Shown here: one piece after another, positions 7,119 to 15,089 of the stretch | Layout: every line of letters begins with the position of its first letter | Numbering within the stretch: position 1 is the stretch's first letter | NCBI GenBank assembly: GCA_023425865.1 | Contig: JAFABV010000009.1 | Location: 1 to 15,177, forward strand | DNA: 15,177 nucleotides | DNA from: Bacteroidota bacterium | GTDB taxonomy: Bacteria > Bacteroidota > Bacteroidia > Bacteroidales > Bacteroidaceae | Reading direction: 5' to 3' | Program-made: the position numbers and the translations under genes | The notes under the pieces: model-generated | Told to the model about the DNA's origin: nothing | The model's input: only the letters and a program-made list of their open reading frames with translations | Databases searched by the model: none

Positions 7119-8846
7119 TTACCATCCTCCAATGTTTTGGGTGTAATGCCCGTTAGATGCTGCTATCTGCGCGTAGGGTATGGGCAGGTATTCGTTCTTG
7201 TTTTTGGTAAAATGGGCCGAGCTGTAGATGGCACAGTCATTGGTTTCCTCGGCATAATACTTATTGAGCACGCTGTCGGCCTCGCCCCATCGCACGAGAT
7301 CGAAGAATCGTTCACACTCCATGCCGAGCTCAAGGCGGCGCTCCATCTTCACGATCTTGATGGCCTGGGCCTGGCTGTAGGTACCTGTGTAGGTGCCGAC
7401 GTTCAGGCGGGTGCCATAGTCACGCTCGTAGTTGGCAATGGCCGAAGTGCTTTGCTTGGCACGTTGGCGCAGGGTGTTGACCAGACTGATGGCCTCGTTG
7501 ATGCGACCGTCGTTGAGCTGTACGAGGGCTTCGGCCCGCTCGAGCAACACGTCGGCATAGCGCAGTACGATACGGTTCATCGAGGTGCCCCACCATGAAC
7601 CCTTGATGAGGTAGCCGCTGGCAGGGTCGACGTTTTGTTTCAGGGTGACGTAGTAACCGTACAGACCGTTCGAACGACTCCATGTGGAACTTTCGTCCAT
7701 CATGAAATCTTTGTTGAACTCGTAAGGTAGCCCTGGCATTCCCACGGTGAGAAAGAGCCTCGGGTCGGCATAGTCTTTCGACTTGTTGTAGTCGTTCTGG
7801 TTATAGTCGTCGATGAAGGGCAGGCCGTCGGCATTGGTGCGGTAGGCGTTGACGAGGTTCTGGCTGGGTTTGTAGAAATCGCATCCGCCGTCGGTCACGC
7901 CCGGTATGTTGGGCACAATGAGTCCGTAGCTCCAGTTGAGATTGCCGTAGGTGGTGCCGTCGTTCTGCGAATACTGCATGGCCCAAATGCTCTCCACGCC
8001 ATTCTCGTATTGCGGTTCGGGTCTGAAATTATTGTGGAAGTCGGCCTCAAGTCCGAAACCTCCGGCTTGGTAGATGGCGGGGTCGGTGTACTCCACCACC
8101 TTCTGCAGGTCGTCGCGGTTGATGGAGGTCACGGCGTTGCTATTGGCGTCATCTTGCCTGTAGGCCTTGTACAGATACACTTTGGCAAGGAGGGCTGCGG
8201 CTGCGGCCTTCGACGGACGCCCTTTGTCAGTCTGCGTCACGGGCAGGCTGTTGTAGGCTTCGGTAAGGTCGTCGGCTATGGCCTGCCATCCCTCATCGTT
8301 GGTCAGCTCCCGGTTAGAGAGCTCGTTGTATTGCTCGGTCGTGAGGTTCTCGTTTGTCACGAAGGGAATATTCTTGTACAGCCGCTTCAGCATAAAGTGA
8401 CCATAGGCGCGGAGAAACTTCATCTCACCGATGCGCTGGGCCTTGAGCGGATAGGTGGTCTCATCGGTCTGGTCGAGCAGGGCAATGGCGGTGTTGACAC
8501 GCGATATGCAATTGTACAGTCGCTGCCACATGTCGCTGATGTTCCAGTTGGTGGTCAGTATGCCCTGTGAGATTTCCAGCTGGTGGAACACGTCGCCGTC
8601 GCTGGTGCCGTTGCCGCCTTTGTAAGCGTCGTCGCTGCGTACATCGAAGTTCCACATCGAGAAAGAGGAGTTGATATCTTCTGCCGAAATCCATACGGCA
8701 TAGGCAGAGATGACGAGGTTGTCGACATAATTGGGGTCCTTGACCTGCTCATCGCTGAGGGTGCCTTGGGGTTTCTGGTTGTCCAGAAAGTCAGAACAGC
8801 TGCCCAGCAGCATGGTGAGCATGAGGGCATATATTATCTGTTTCAT
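7119..8846 (-). CDS. susD: SusD/RagB family outer-membrane nutrient-binding lipoprotein
   Basis: Surface lipoprotein of 575 residues that caps the SusC channel and delivers fructan oligosaccharides to it. The N-terminus MKQIIYALMLTMLLGSC is a lipoprotein signal with lipobox LLGSC (Cys17). Family hallmarks are visible: SDFLD after the Cys, the helical TPR segment EMKFLRAYGHFMLKRLYKNI (141-160), GRPSKAAAAALLAKVYLY (209-226), NRIVLRYADVLLERAEAL in the C-terminal half, the helix MERRLELGMECERFFDLVRWG, and an ending YLPIPYAQIAAS-N. The length is normal for the family. It starts 15 bases after susC and its stop is 2 bases before the DUF4960 start. The substrate is inferred from the GH32 neighbours; the fold does not reveal it. 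The symbol denotes the family, not a B. thetaiotaomicron starch gene. Confidence 0.96.
   Translation of the reverse strand: MKQIIYALMLTMLLGSCSDFLDNQKPQGTLSDEQVKDPNYVDNLVISAYAVWISAEDINSSFSMWNFDVRSDDAYKGGNGTSDGDVFHQLEISQGILTTNWNISDMWQRLYNCISRVNTAIALLDQTDETTYPLKAQRIGEMKFLRAYGHFMLKRLYKNIPFVTNENLTTEQYNELSNRELTNDEGWQAIADDLTEAYNSLPVTQTDKGRPSKAAAAALLAKVYLYKAYRQDDANSNAVTSINRDDLQKVVEYTDPAIYQAGGFGLEADFHNNFRPEPQYENGVESIWAMQYSQNDGTTYGNLNWSYGLIVPNIPGVTDGGCDFYKPSQNLVNAYRTNADGLPFIDDYNQNDYNKSKDYADPRLFLTVGMPGLPYEFNKDFMMDESSTWSRSNGLYGYYVTLKQNVDPASGYLIKGSWWGTSMNRIVLRYADVLLERAEALVQLNDGRINEAISLVNTLRQRAKQSTSAIANYERDYGTRLNVGTYTGTYSQAQAIKIVKMERRLELGMECERFFDLVRWGEADSVLNKYYAEETNDCAIYSSAHFTKNKNEYLPIPYAQIAASNGHYTQNIGGW
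7126..7130 (-). promoter_or_regulatory. Shine-Dalgarno GGAGG that decides the DUF4960 gene start
   Basis: GGAGG on the minus strand lies within the last codons of susD, 9 bases before the ATG at 7116. The alternative ATG at 7125-7123 directly abuts it and has no room for ribosome binding. Such strong purine boxes are uncommon in Bacteroidetes, so this one probably supports re-initiation after susD. Confidence 0.65.
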
Positions 8847-8861
8847 ACGATTATTCGGTTT

Positions 8862-11800
8862 TTAGAATGTAACGTTAATACCAAACGTGAGGTTGAGCGG
8901 TATGGGATAGCCGTAGTTGGGGTTTTCGGGGTCGAGACCGGTGAAGTTGCCGCTCTTGATGGTAAGCAGGTTTTGCGCACTGAGATACAGGCGCAGGCGC
9001 TGCATCAGTAGTTTCTCAGCCACCTTTTTGGGGAAATTGTATCCCAGCTGCACGGTGCGCAGCTTGAGGAAGGAGCCGTTTTCAACCCAGTATGACGACA
9101 CACGTTTCTCATTGTTATTGTCAGAAAGCGTCAGCGCGGGGATGTCGCTGTCGGGGTTGGTGGGGCTCCAGGCGTCGAGCAGGCGGCTGCCCTTGTTGAG
9201 GAAACCAATGTTGAGACCCGCCCAGATGTCGGTCTCTTTCTTCAGGTCGGATATGATGTCTACGCCCTGCACGCCTTGCCAGAACATGGTCAGGTCGATA
9301 TTCTTATATTCCAGGTAGATGTTGAAACCATAAGAGAAGTCTGGAACAGGGTTGTATATCCAGTCTTGATCGGCCTCTGTGATTATGTTGTCGTGGTTCA
9401 GGTCACGGTAGCGTATGCGTCCTAAGGTTGCGCCCTCCTGCTGGGCATGGTTGTCTATTTCGTCTTGCGTCTTGAAGATGCCGTCGGCAATATAGCCCAC
9501 TTGCGCGCCCATGGGATGGCCTATGACACTTTTCACGCCGTTGCCTCCGAAGGTGCCGTTGGCGGCCACCGTGGCGGGCAACTTGGTGATCTTATTGCGA
9601 TAGGTGCCGATGTTGCCGGTGAAGTCATACTTCAGGCCGAAGGCCGTCTTGTTGCGGTAGCCGATGTTGAACTCCACGCCGCGGTTCTCCATTTCTCCGG
9701 CATTGATCCATTGCGAACTGCCTTCGCCCATGGCCGCGATGCCGGCCATCTGCACCAGTATGTCCTTGGTTTTCTTGTAGTACCAGTCGAAGGTACCGTA
9801 GAGTGTGTTGCCGAGGAAGGCATAGTCGAGACCAAGATTGGTCTGTGTGGTGGTCTCCCACTTGATGTTGTCGTTGCCTATCTGGTTGCGTTTGAATCCG
9901 GAGGGAAGGGTCTGTCCGCCGTTGGTACCGGCAATGTCGTATGAGGTGCCGTAGCTTTGCCCACCGTTCTCCGTGGCGCCGTAGTTGCTCACATAGATGG
10001 TATAGCGGGCAATGTTGGATATTTCCTGATTACCGGTCTGTCCCCACGATGCCCTGAGCTTGAGGTCATCAATCCATGTGGCGTTCTTGAGCATCTTCTC
10101 TTGGTTGACACGCCATCCCAATGTGACAGCGGGGAAGGTGGCATAACGGTTGTTCTTGCCAAAGCGCGACGAGCCGTCGTGGCGGATGGTGAACGAGGCC
10201 AGATAGCGGTCGGCGTAGTTGTAGTTTACCTTTCCAAAGTATGATACCAGCGAATAGCCAGACCCATTGCCGTAGCTTTGGGCAGTGCCGGTGCCGGCAT
10301 CGGGCCACATATAGTCGGGTGAGAGTATGATGTAGTCTTCCTTGTAAGCTGAGAACCAAGAGTCATCTTCGCGGTTGACCTCTACGCCGGCCATGGTGTC
10401 GAAGCGGTTTTGCCCGAGGGTGAAGTTGTAAGTGGCCACGGCGTTCCACATCCACTTGGTCCAGTGTTCCTGTTTGGGCTCCACGGCATTCTTGCTGTTG
10501 GCTACATTGCCTTCGGTCACGGGGTAGGTAAAGATGCGCTGCATCTTTTGGGCATAGTCCAGACCAAAGGTAGAGCGGAGATTGAACCCCTTGAACGGGC
10601 TCAGGTTGACATACGCATCGCCGAAGGCTCGCCAATAGGTGTACCGATTGTCGCTGTTGCGCTGGAGTCTTGCCACGGGGTTTTCGCGGTCGGGGTATCC
10701 GCTTAGCGGCCCGGCAAACTCTCCTGTGACGGTATAGACCGGGAGTGAGGGGTTAAACTGCAAGGCGTTTTGCAGAAAACCGCCGGGAGATAACACCTCA
10801 GAGGTGCGGTTGAGGGTGAAGTGCTCGCCCACGGTCAGTATGTTTTTCACCAAGTGATATTCTGAGTTCATACGGGCCGACAATCGGTTGAAGTCGGTCG
10901 TCTTGATGATACCGAGGTTCTTGTAATAGCCCAAGGAAAAGAAAGACGTGCCTTTCTCCGAGCCGTTGCTCACGGCGACATTGTATTGTTGGATCAGTCC
11001 GGTGCGGGTAGTCTGGTCAAACCAGTCGGTGTCCGCGGCCGGTGTCGTGCCGGCGGCGTCGAGATACTTGGACATGGAGATGCTGTTGAGAACAGGATAG
11101 CCGTCAGCGTTGAACGTCCAGTTGTAACGGTAGCCAAGTCCATTGGTGTTTGGGTCCATGTTGTCATTGACGTACGCTTGCCACATCACTTGTCCGTATT
11201 CTTTGGCGTTGAGCACGTCCATCTTATGTGCATAGAGCGAGGCCGAAATCGAAGCGTCAACGTTTACGTTTATCTTTCCGGCTTTGCCCTGCTTGGTGGT
11301 GATGATGATGACACCGTTTGCGGCACGGCTTCCATAGATAGATGCCGAGGCGGCATCCTTGAGAATCTGTATGCTCTCGATGTCGTTGCCATTGAGCTCG
11401 TGCATGCCGGCTTTGGTCGGAACACCGTCGATGATGTAGAGCGGGTCGTTGTTGTTTAGCGTTCCGATACCACGTATGCGCACGGAAGACTCGCCAGAGG
11501 GATTGCCGTCGGCCGAGATGTTCATGCCCGGGACGCGGCCTTGCAGAGCCTTGATGGGATTGTTCTCGTTTTGTTTGGCAATCTCGCTGACGCTCACCAC
11601 CGATACGGCACCGGTGAGGTCGGCCTTGCGTTGGGTGGTGTAGCCCGTCACCACAATCTCGTCGAGCGTGGAGTTGTCTTCCTCCAGGGTTACTTTCATG
11701 GTGGTACGGGCGGCCAGGCTTACGGTCTTATATCCTATATAAGATATGGTAAGCGTTGCGCCTGACTTGACAGACAGGCTGAACTTGCCCTCAAGGTCGG

Positions 11801-11972
11801 TGATGGTGCGGTTGTCGGTACCGCTCTCTTGCACGGTAGCACCGATGACCGACTCGCCGTTGACGTCGGTGACGGTGCCACTGACATCCACCTTCTGCGC
11901 GTTGACGAGCGCACAAACACAAATGAGCAGAGTGCTCACTATGAGTCTTCTTAGGTTCTCAATCTTGATCAT
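8862..11972 (-). CDS. susC: SusC/RagA family TonB-dependent outer-membrane transporter
   Basis: Outer-membrane importer of 1036 residues that takes up oligosaccharides with energy from TonB-ExbBD. Domains in order: signal peptide (1-25, cut after LVNA), carboxypeptidase-regulatory-like beta domain (about 27-97; VSGTVTDVNGESVIGATV), the SusC linker motif LDEIVVTGY (103-111), plug (about 112-227, with RVPGMNI, SSVRIRGIGTLNNNDPLYII and ASIYGSRAANGVIIITTKQG), then the 22-strand barrel ending in LNLTFGINVTF with the terminal Phe needed for barrel assembly. The length is typical and no frame break is seen. It is the first gene of the operon; a TATCTTTG box lies 39 bases before the start codon (12018-12011) and gives a short A/C-rich leader. 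Partner of the downstream SusD. Fructan specificity is inferred from the neighbouring enzymes. Confidence 0.97.
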   Translation of the reverse strand: MIKIENLRRLIVSTLLICVCALVNAQKVDVSGTVTDVNGESVIGATVQESGTDNRTITDLEGKFSLSVKSGATLTISYIGYKTVSLAARTTMKVTLEEDNSTLDEIVVTGYTTQRKADLTGAVSVVSVSEIAKQNENNPIKALQGRVPGMNISADGNPSGESSVRIRGIGTLNNNDPLYIIDGVPTKAGMHELNGNDIESIQILKDAASASIYGSRAANGVIIITTKQGKAGKINVNVDASISASLYAHKMDVLNAKEYGQVMWQAYVNDNMDPNTNGLGYRYNWTFNADGYPVLNSISMSKYLDAAGTTPAADTDWFDQTTRTGLIQQYNVAVSNGSEKGTSFFSLGYYKNLGIIKTTDFNRLSARMNSEYHLVKNILTVGEHFTLNRTSEVLSPGGFLQNALQFNPSLPVYTVTGEFAGPLSGYPDRENPVARLQRNSDNRYTYWRAFGDAYVNLSPFKGFNLRSTFGLDYAQKMQRIFTYPVTEGNVANSKNAVEPKQEHWTKWMWNAVATYNFTLGQNRFDTMAGVEVNREDDSWFSAYKEDYIILSPDYMWPDAGTGTAQSYGNGSGYSLVSYFGKVNYNYADRYLASFTIRHDGSSRFGKNNRYATFPAVTLGWRVNQEKMLKNATWIDDLKLRASWGQTGNQEISNIARYTIYVSNYGATENGGQSYGTSYDIAGTNGGQTLPSGFKRNQIGNDNIKWETTTQTNLGLDYAFLGNTLYGTFDWYYKKTKDILVQMAGIAAMGEGSSQWINAGEMENRGVEFNIGYRNKTAFGLKYDFTGNIGTYRNKITKLPATVAANGTFGGNGVKSVIGHPMGAQVGYIADGIFKTQDEIDNHAQQEGATLGRIRYRDLNHDNIITEADQDWIYNPVPDFSYGFNIYLEYKNIDLTMFWQGVQGVDIISDLKKETDIWAGLNIGFLNKGSRLLDAWSPTNPDSDIPALTLSDNNNEKRVSSYWVENGSFLKLRTVQLGYNFPKKVAEKLLMQRLRLYLSAQNLLTIKSGNFTGLDPENPNYGYPIPLNLTFGINVTF

Positions 11973-12010
11973 GTTGTTGTTTTGTTAGTATTGTCGGTTT
12001 TTAACTGCGA

Positions 12011-12018
12011 CAAAGATA
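12011..12018 (-). promoter_or_regulatory. Bacteroidetes -7 promoter box of the susC operon
   Basis: TATCTTTG on the minus strand exactly fits the Bacteroidetes sigma-ABfr -7 consensus TAnnTTTG. Transcription would start near 12004, leaving about 30 bases of leader before the susC ATG at 11972. A TTTG that could serve as the -33 element is at 12046-12043, but the 24-base spacing is a few bases longer than usual, consistent with a promoter that needs an activator such as the HTCS. Confidence 0.75.
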
Positions 12019-12060
12019 GGATATATTACCAGCCGCGACCCACAAATAACGTTCATGGGC

Positions 12061-12110
12061 TGATAAGAATGTTTCCTGCAACAATTGTTGAGGAAATGAT
12101 ACAAAATGTT
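12061..12110. promoter_or_regulatory. Candidate HTCS operator: palindrome flanked by direct repeats
   Basis: The 175-bp region between the HTCS stop and susC contains the perfect 12-bp palindrome CAACAATTGTTG (12079-12090), extended by TTTCC (12072-12076) and GGAAA (12092-12096). On both sides lies a direct repeat: TGATAAGAATGTT (12061-12073) and TGATACAAAATGTT (12097-12110), identical apart from the bases between TGATA and AATGTT, about 36 bases apart. The array is 43-92 bases upstream of the -7 box, where an AraC-type activator would be expected to bind. No such site for this family is known to me, so the role is an inference. Also here, at 12124-12139, is a 5-bp GC-rich hairpin just after the HTCS stop without a T run, a poor terminator. 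Confidence 0.45.
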
Positions 12111-12147
12111 GAGATGGGAGATGGGCCGCGGCGACGGCCTGACAGCG

Positions 12148-14823
12148 TCAGATTCTTACGTCGTTGGGATACATGCCGTATTGTTGCTTGAAGCAGGTGG
12201 TGAAGTAGGAAGGGGTGGCGAAACCCACTTCGTAGGCCACCTGAGAGATGGTCATGTCGGTGGTTTTGAGCAATTGCCGCCCACGCTCCAAGCGGGCCAG
12301 ACGCAGCAGTTCCACCGGCGTAGAACCGGTGAGTGCCTTGACTTTGCGATACAGCTGCACGCGCCCCAGCCCCACTTTCTCGCCCAGGTCTTCGATCTTG
12401 AGCTGGGGATTAGAGAGGTTGCCCTGGATGGCTTGGCGCAATGACTGTATAAAAACCTGGTCGTGGCTGTTCAGCTGCTGTTGTTCTTCTTGGCGTTCGG
12501 CAGATGTTCCTGAGAATACATTGCGCAGCATTTTGCGCCCCTTCAGCAGGTTGTCGATGCGTGCCAGCACCAGGCGGCTGGTAAAGGGCTTGGTGATATA
12601 GGCGTCAGCCCCGTGCTCGTAACCTTCTATTTCTTGCGATTCCAAGGTGCGGGCGGTGAGCAGCAGTACAGGGATGTGACAGGTGGTGGGGTCGGTTTTC
12701 AGTCGGTTGCAAAACTCCAGACCATCCATTTCGGGCATCATCACGTCGCTGACGACAAGGTCGGGCACCGTACTGGTGGCCATGGTGAGGCCGCTTTGCC
12801 CGTCAGAGGCCTCCACCACCTGATAGTGGGTGCCCATGACAGATTTCAGATACTTTCTCATTTCGTTGTTATCATCTACAACGAGGATGGTGGGCTTGTC
12901 GTTGTCGTCTTGCGAAACCACCATCTGGTCTTTGGCATTCTCCTGATGGTCGTTGCTGTTGGTGTATTGTAAGGTGAGCGGTTCCACCTCGGCAATATCT
13001 ACGGGCTTGGCCTCGACAGGTGTTCCGGAGGCTGATGGCTGTAGCCGTGGCAGCAGCACCGTGAAGGTGGTGCCCTGGCCTTTCTCGCTCTCCACGTAGA
13101 GTTGTCCGTGATGCAACTCGGTGAAGGCTTTGCTCAGGGCAAGGCCTATGCCCGTGCCTCCTACGGCGTTCTTGGCCTGGAAGAACTGCTCGAACACCCT
13201 GCTGACGTCGTCCTTGTCCATGCCCACACCGGTGTCTTTCACCTCCAAGGCTACGTGCTCATTGTCTGGGCAGCCTAAGGTGACGGTGATGCTCTTACCC
13301 GAGGGGGTGTATTTGATGGCATTGCTCAGCAGGTTGGTTATGATGCGCATCACCTTGTCTTGGTCGGCCACAATGGCGTAATCATGGTCTTGTGGAGCAG
13401 TGAGGGTGATGTCCAGGTGTCTGGTCTTGGCCGTTGACTGATAAGCGTCGATGACGGCAGCTGTCAGGTCGCGGAGGTCGAAGGATGACAGGGTGAGCCT
13501 CATCTTGGCTTCCTCGCTCTTTCTCAGGTCCATGATGTCGTTGACGAGTTTGGTGAGGATGTTCACGTTGTCCATGGCCAACTGTAGCCGCTTCAGGTTT
13601 TCGCCCCTGATGCTGCCCTCTGCGATGCTGCATTCCAGCGGGTCTTTGATTAGAGTGAGGGGCGTTCGTAACTCATGGCTGATGTTGGTGAAAAGGTTGA
13701 GCCGGTCGTCAGACACCTCTTTGATCTTGTGGTTGGCCTTTTTGGTGATGGCGTAGGCCCTGTAGATGGCCGCGATGGCCGCGATGAGCAGCACAAACAG
13801 CGCGGCGAACATCAAGATAAGGTTGCGCTGATTGTATGATATGGCCATGTAACGGTCTATCGACGCATAGATATTGTTCAGGTTCTCGGCCTGTCGTTTC
13901 AGTTCTTCGTTCTGCAGGGTGGCTATGTCTGCCGTTTCTTGTGTGACGATAGACGACCTCAGATGGTTTATCCTCTTGTAGGGTTTGCGCTCCAGAATAT
14001 TCATCGCCAGCGCCACGATAGACTCGCCACGGGTGGGATAGATAAACGACCCGGTGAGATACCCCTTCCTGACATCGTCGATACCTTTGCCCGGACCGGG
14101 CAGTCCGTCTATGCCCACAAATATCATGTCTCTCTCTTTGCCTCTCTTCTGGGCGGCACGGTAGGCGCCCATGGCCAGTGCGTCATTGTGTGCAAAGACA
14201 CCGTCAAGCTGCACGCCCCTGTCCAATAAGTCGCCAATGATGTTTTCGGCCAGTATCGGATCCCATTGTCCGTCACGCGTGATGACCCTCACGTCAGGGT
14301 AATGCTGCATGATTTGCATGAACCCACGGTGGCGTTCGATGGCCGGCGATGAACTCTGCTTGCCGGTGATCTCAAGTATGGTGCCCTTGTTGTTGAGTTT
14401 TGAGGCGACAAACTCGGCCATGGTCTTGCCCACCTCGGTATTGTCCGAACCAATGTATGCCGTGAAATGGGGTGAGTCGATGCGTCGGTCGTAGAGCACC
14501 ACGGGTGTGCCGCTCCTGTAGGCGCGTTCTATGGCTGGTGCCACCGTCTCAATGTCGTTGGGTGCCACCACCAGCAGGTCTACCTTCAGTTGTACGAGCG
14601 AGTCGATCTGCGCTATCTGCCGTTGACTGTTGTTGTCGGCCGAGGTAATGTGTATCTCTACGTTTTCATACTGATAACGGCCAATCTTGATTTCGCTGTT
14701 CACCTTTTGCCGCCAGCCGTCGTTGCTGCATTGTGACACACCAATGACGTATTCTTTTGGCCTGTTGCATGAGCAGAATAGACAACAAACCATCATGGAG
14801 AGGAAAAAAACAACTTTGTGCAT
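12148..14823 (-). CDS. Hybrid two-component system regulator with a periplasmic sugar-binding sensor
   Basis: One-protein signalling system of 891 residues that senses a sugar in the periplasm and activates the PUL. Order: signal sequence/anchor (1-20), type I periplasmic-binding-protein sensor (about 24-290; DLLVVAPND at 82-90, GTPVVLYDRR at 105-114, VFAHNDALAMGAYRAA at 209-224, FVGIDG at 235-240), transmembrane helix (about 334-356), HisKA with ISHELRTP (His383), ATPase with NLLSNAIKYTP (497-507), DTGVGMD (530-536) and GGTGIGLALS (555-564), receiver with acidic DD650-651, Asp693 in VSDVMMPEMDG and Lys745, and an AraC-type helix-turn-helix (about 805-891). All phosphotransfer residues are present. 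A PBP-type rather than a beta-propeller (Y_Y_Y) sensor is the hallmark of BT1754, which binds fructose, and this fits the GH32 neighbours. It has its own promoter. The N-terminus (MMVCCLFCSC) is unusually Cys-rich and might be lipidated. Confidence 0.96.
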   Translation of the reverse strand: MHKVVFFLSMMVCCLFCSCNRPKEYVIGVSQCSNDGWRQKVNSEIKIGRYQYENVEIHITSADNNSQRQIAQIDSLVQLKVDLLVVAPNDIETVAPAIERAYRSGTPVVLYDRRIDSPHFTAYIGSDNTEVGKTMAEFVASKLNNKGTILEITGKQSSSPAIERHRGFMQIMQHYPDVRVITRDGQWDPILAENIIGDLLDRGVQLDGVFAHNDALAMGAYRAAQKRGKERDMIFVGIDGLPGPGKGIDDVRKGYLTGSFIYPTRGESIVALAMNILERKPYKRINHLRSSIVTQETADIATLQNEELKRQAENLNNIYASIDRYMAISYNQRNLILMFAALFVLLIAAIAAIYRAYAITKKANHKIKEVSDDRLNLFTNISHELRTPLTLIKDPLECSIAEGSIRGENLKRLQLAMDNVNILTKLVNDIMDLRKSEEAKMRLTLSSFDLRDLTAAVIDAYQSTAKTRHLDITLTAPQDHDYAIVADQDKVMRIITNLLSNAIKYTPSGKSITVTLGCPDNEHVALEVKDTGVGMDKDDVSRVFEQFFQAKNAVGGTGIGLALSKAFTELHHGQLYVESEKGQGTTFTVLLPRLQPSASGTPVEAKPVDIAEVEPLTLQYTNSNDHQENAKDQMVVSQDDNDKPTILVVDDNNEMRKYLKSVMGTHYQVVEASDGQSGLTMATSTVPDLVVSDVMMPEMDGLEFCNRLKTDPTTCHIPVLLLTARTLESQEIEGYEHGADAYITKPFTSRLVLARIDNLLKGRKMLRNVFSGTSAERQEEQQQLNSHDQVFIQSLRQAIQGNLSNPQLKIEDLGEKVGLGRVQLYRKVKALTGSTPVELLRLARLERGRQLLKTTDMTISQVAYEVGFATPSYFTTCFKQQYGMYPNDVRI

Positions 14824-14841
14824 GATGAGTTATATCTTGTG

Positions 14842-14849
14842 CAAAGATA
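14842..14849 (-). promoter_or_regulatory. -7 promoter box of the HTCS gene
   Basis: TATCTTTG on the minus strand matches TAnnTTTG and is identical to the box before susC. It ends 18 bases before the HTCS ATG (14823), so the leader would be only about 10 bases. No TTTG stands at the expected -33 position. Confidence 0.65.
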
Positions 14850-14877
14850 AAAGTTTTTGGGTTTATTCCGTGCTATC

Positions 14878-14899
14878 ACTCACAATATTTTCCGTGAGT
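14878..14899. promoter_or_regulatory. Short inverted repeat upstream of the HTCS promoter
   Basis: ACTCAC (14878-14883) and GTGAGT (14894-14899) are exact complements with a 10-base spacer, centred about 40 bases upstream of the HTCS -7 box. Position and symmetry would suit a regulator site, but six-base arms also occur by chance. Confidence 0.3.
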
Positions 14900-14933
14900 C
14901 GGGTAGGGAGTATGGGGAGAGGGTTTTGGGGGG

Positions 14934-15060
14934 CACGCAGATGCGCAACTCCTTAATCTCTGCGCCTCTGCGTGAAATAAAACACGCCCTGCGTGTAACC
15001 ACCCCCTCGCATGGGGTATTTTTTTAACACGGATAACACGGAAATTTCGAAATAACCATC
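14934..15060. repeat. Composite hairpin-rich intergenic repeat, right copy
   Basis: This gene-free stretch shares the core CTCTGCGCCTCTGCGTG (14958-14974) with the left flank (121-137), preceded in both by GATGC-n-AACTCC and followed by a second TGCGTG unit and later TTAACACGGAT. A strong hairpin is formed by 14934-14947 and 14961-14974 (13 of 14 positions pair, 13-base loop). Downstream, CCCC-TCGCAT-GGGG before TATTTTTTT (about 15003-15025) could act as a weak plus-strand terminator. The arms of the left palindrome are present only in degraded form. The rest of 14850-15089 shows nothing further I can support. Confidence 0.65.
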
Positions 15061-15089
15061 CGGCACACCTTGATACTACGGATCATCGC

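Noticed and set aside
12124..12139. Terminator after the HTCS gene
   Set aside because: The GC-rich stem is only 5 bp and no T run follows on the minus strand; read-through into susC is possible.
14687..14956. 89-codon plus-strand open frame at the start of the HTCS gene
   Set aside because: It begins antisense to the HTCS sensor and continues into repeat sequence, with no supporting feature.
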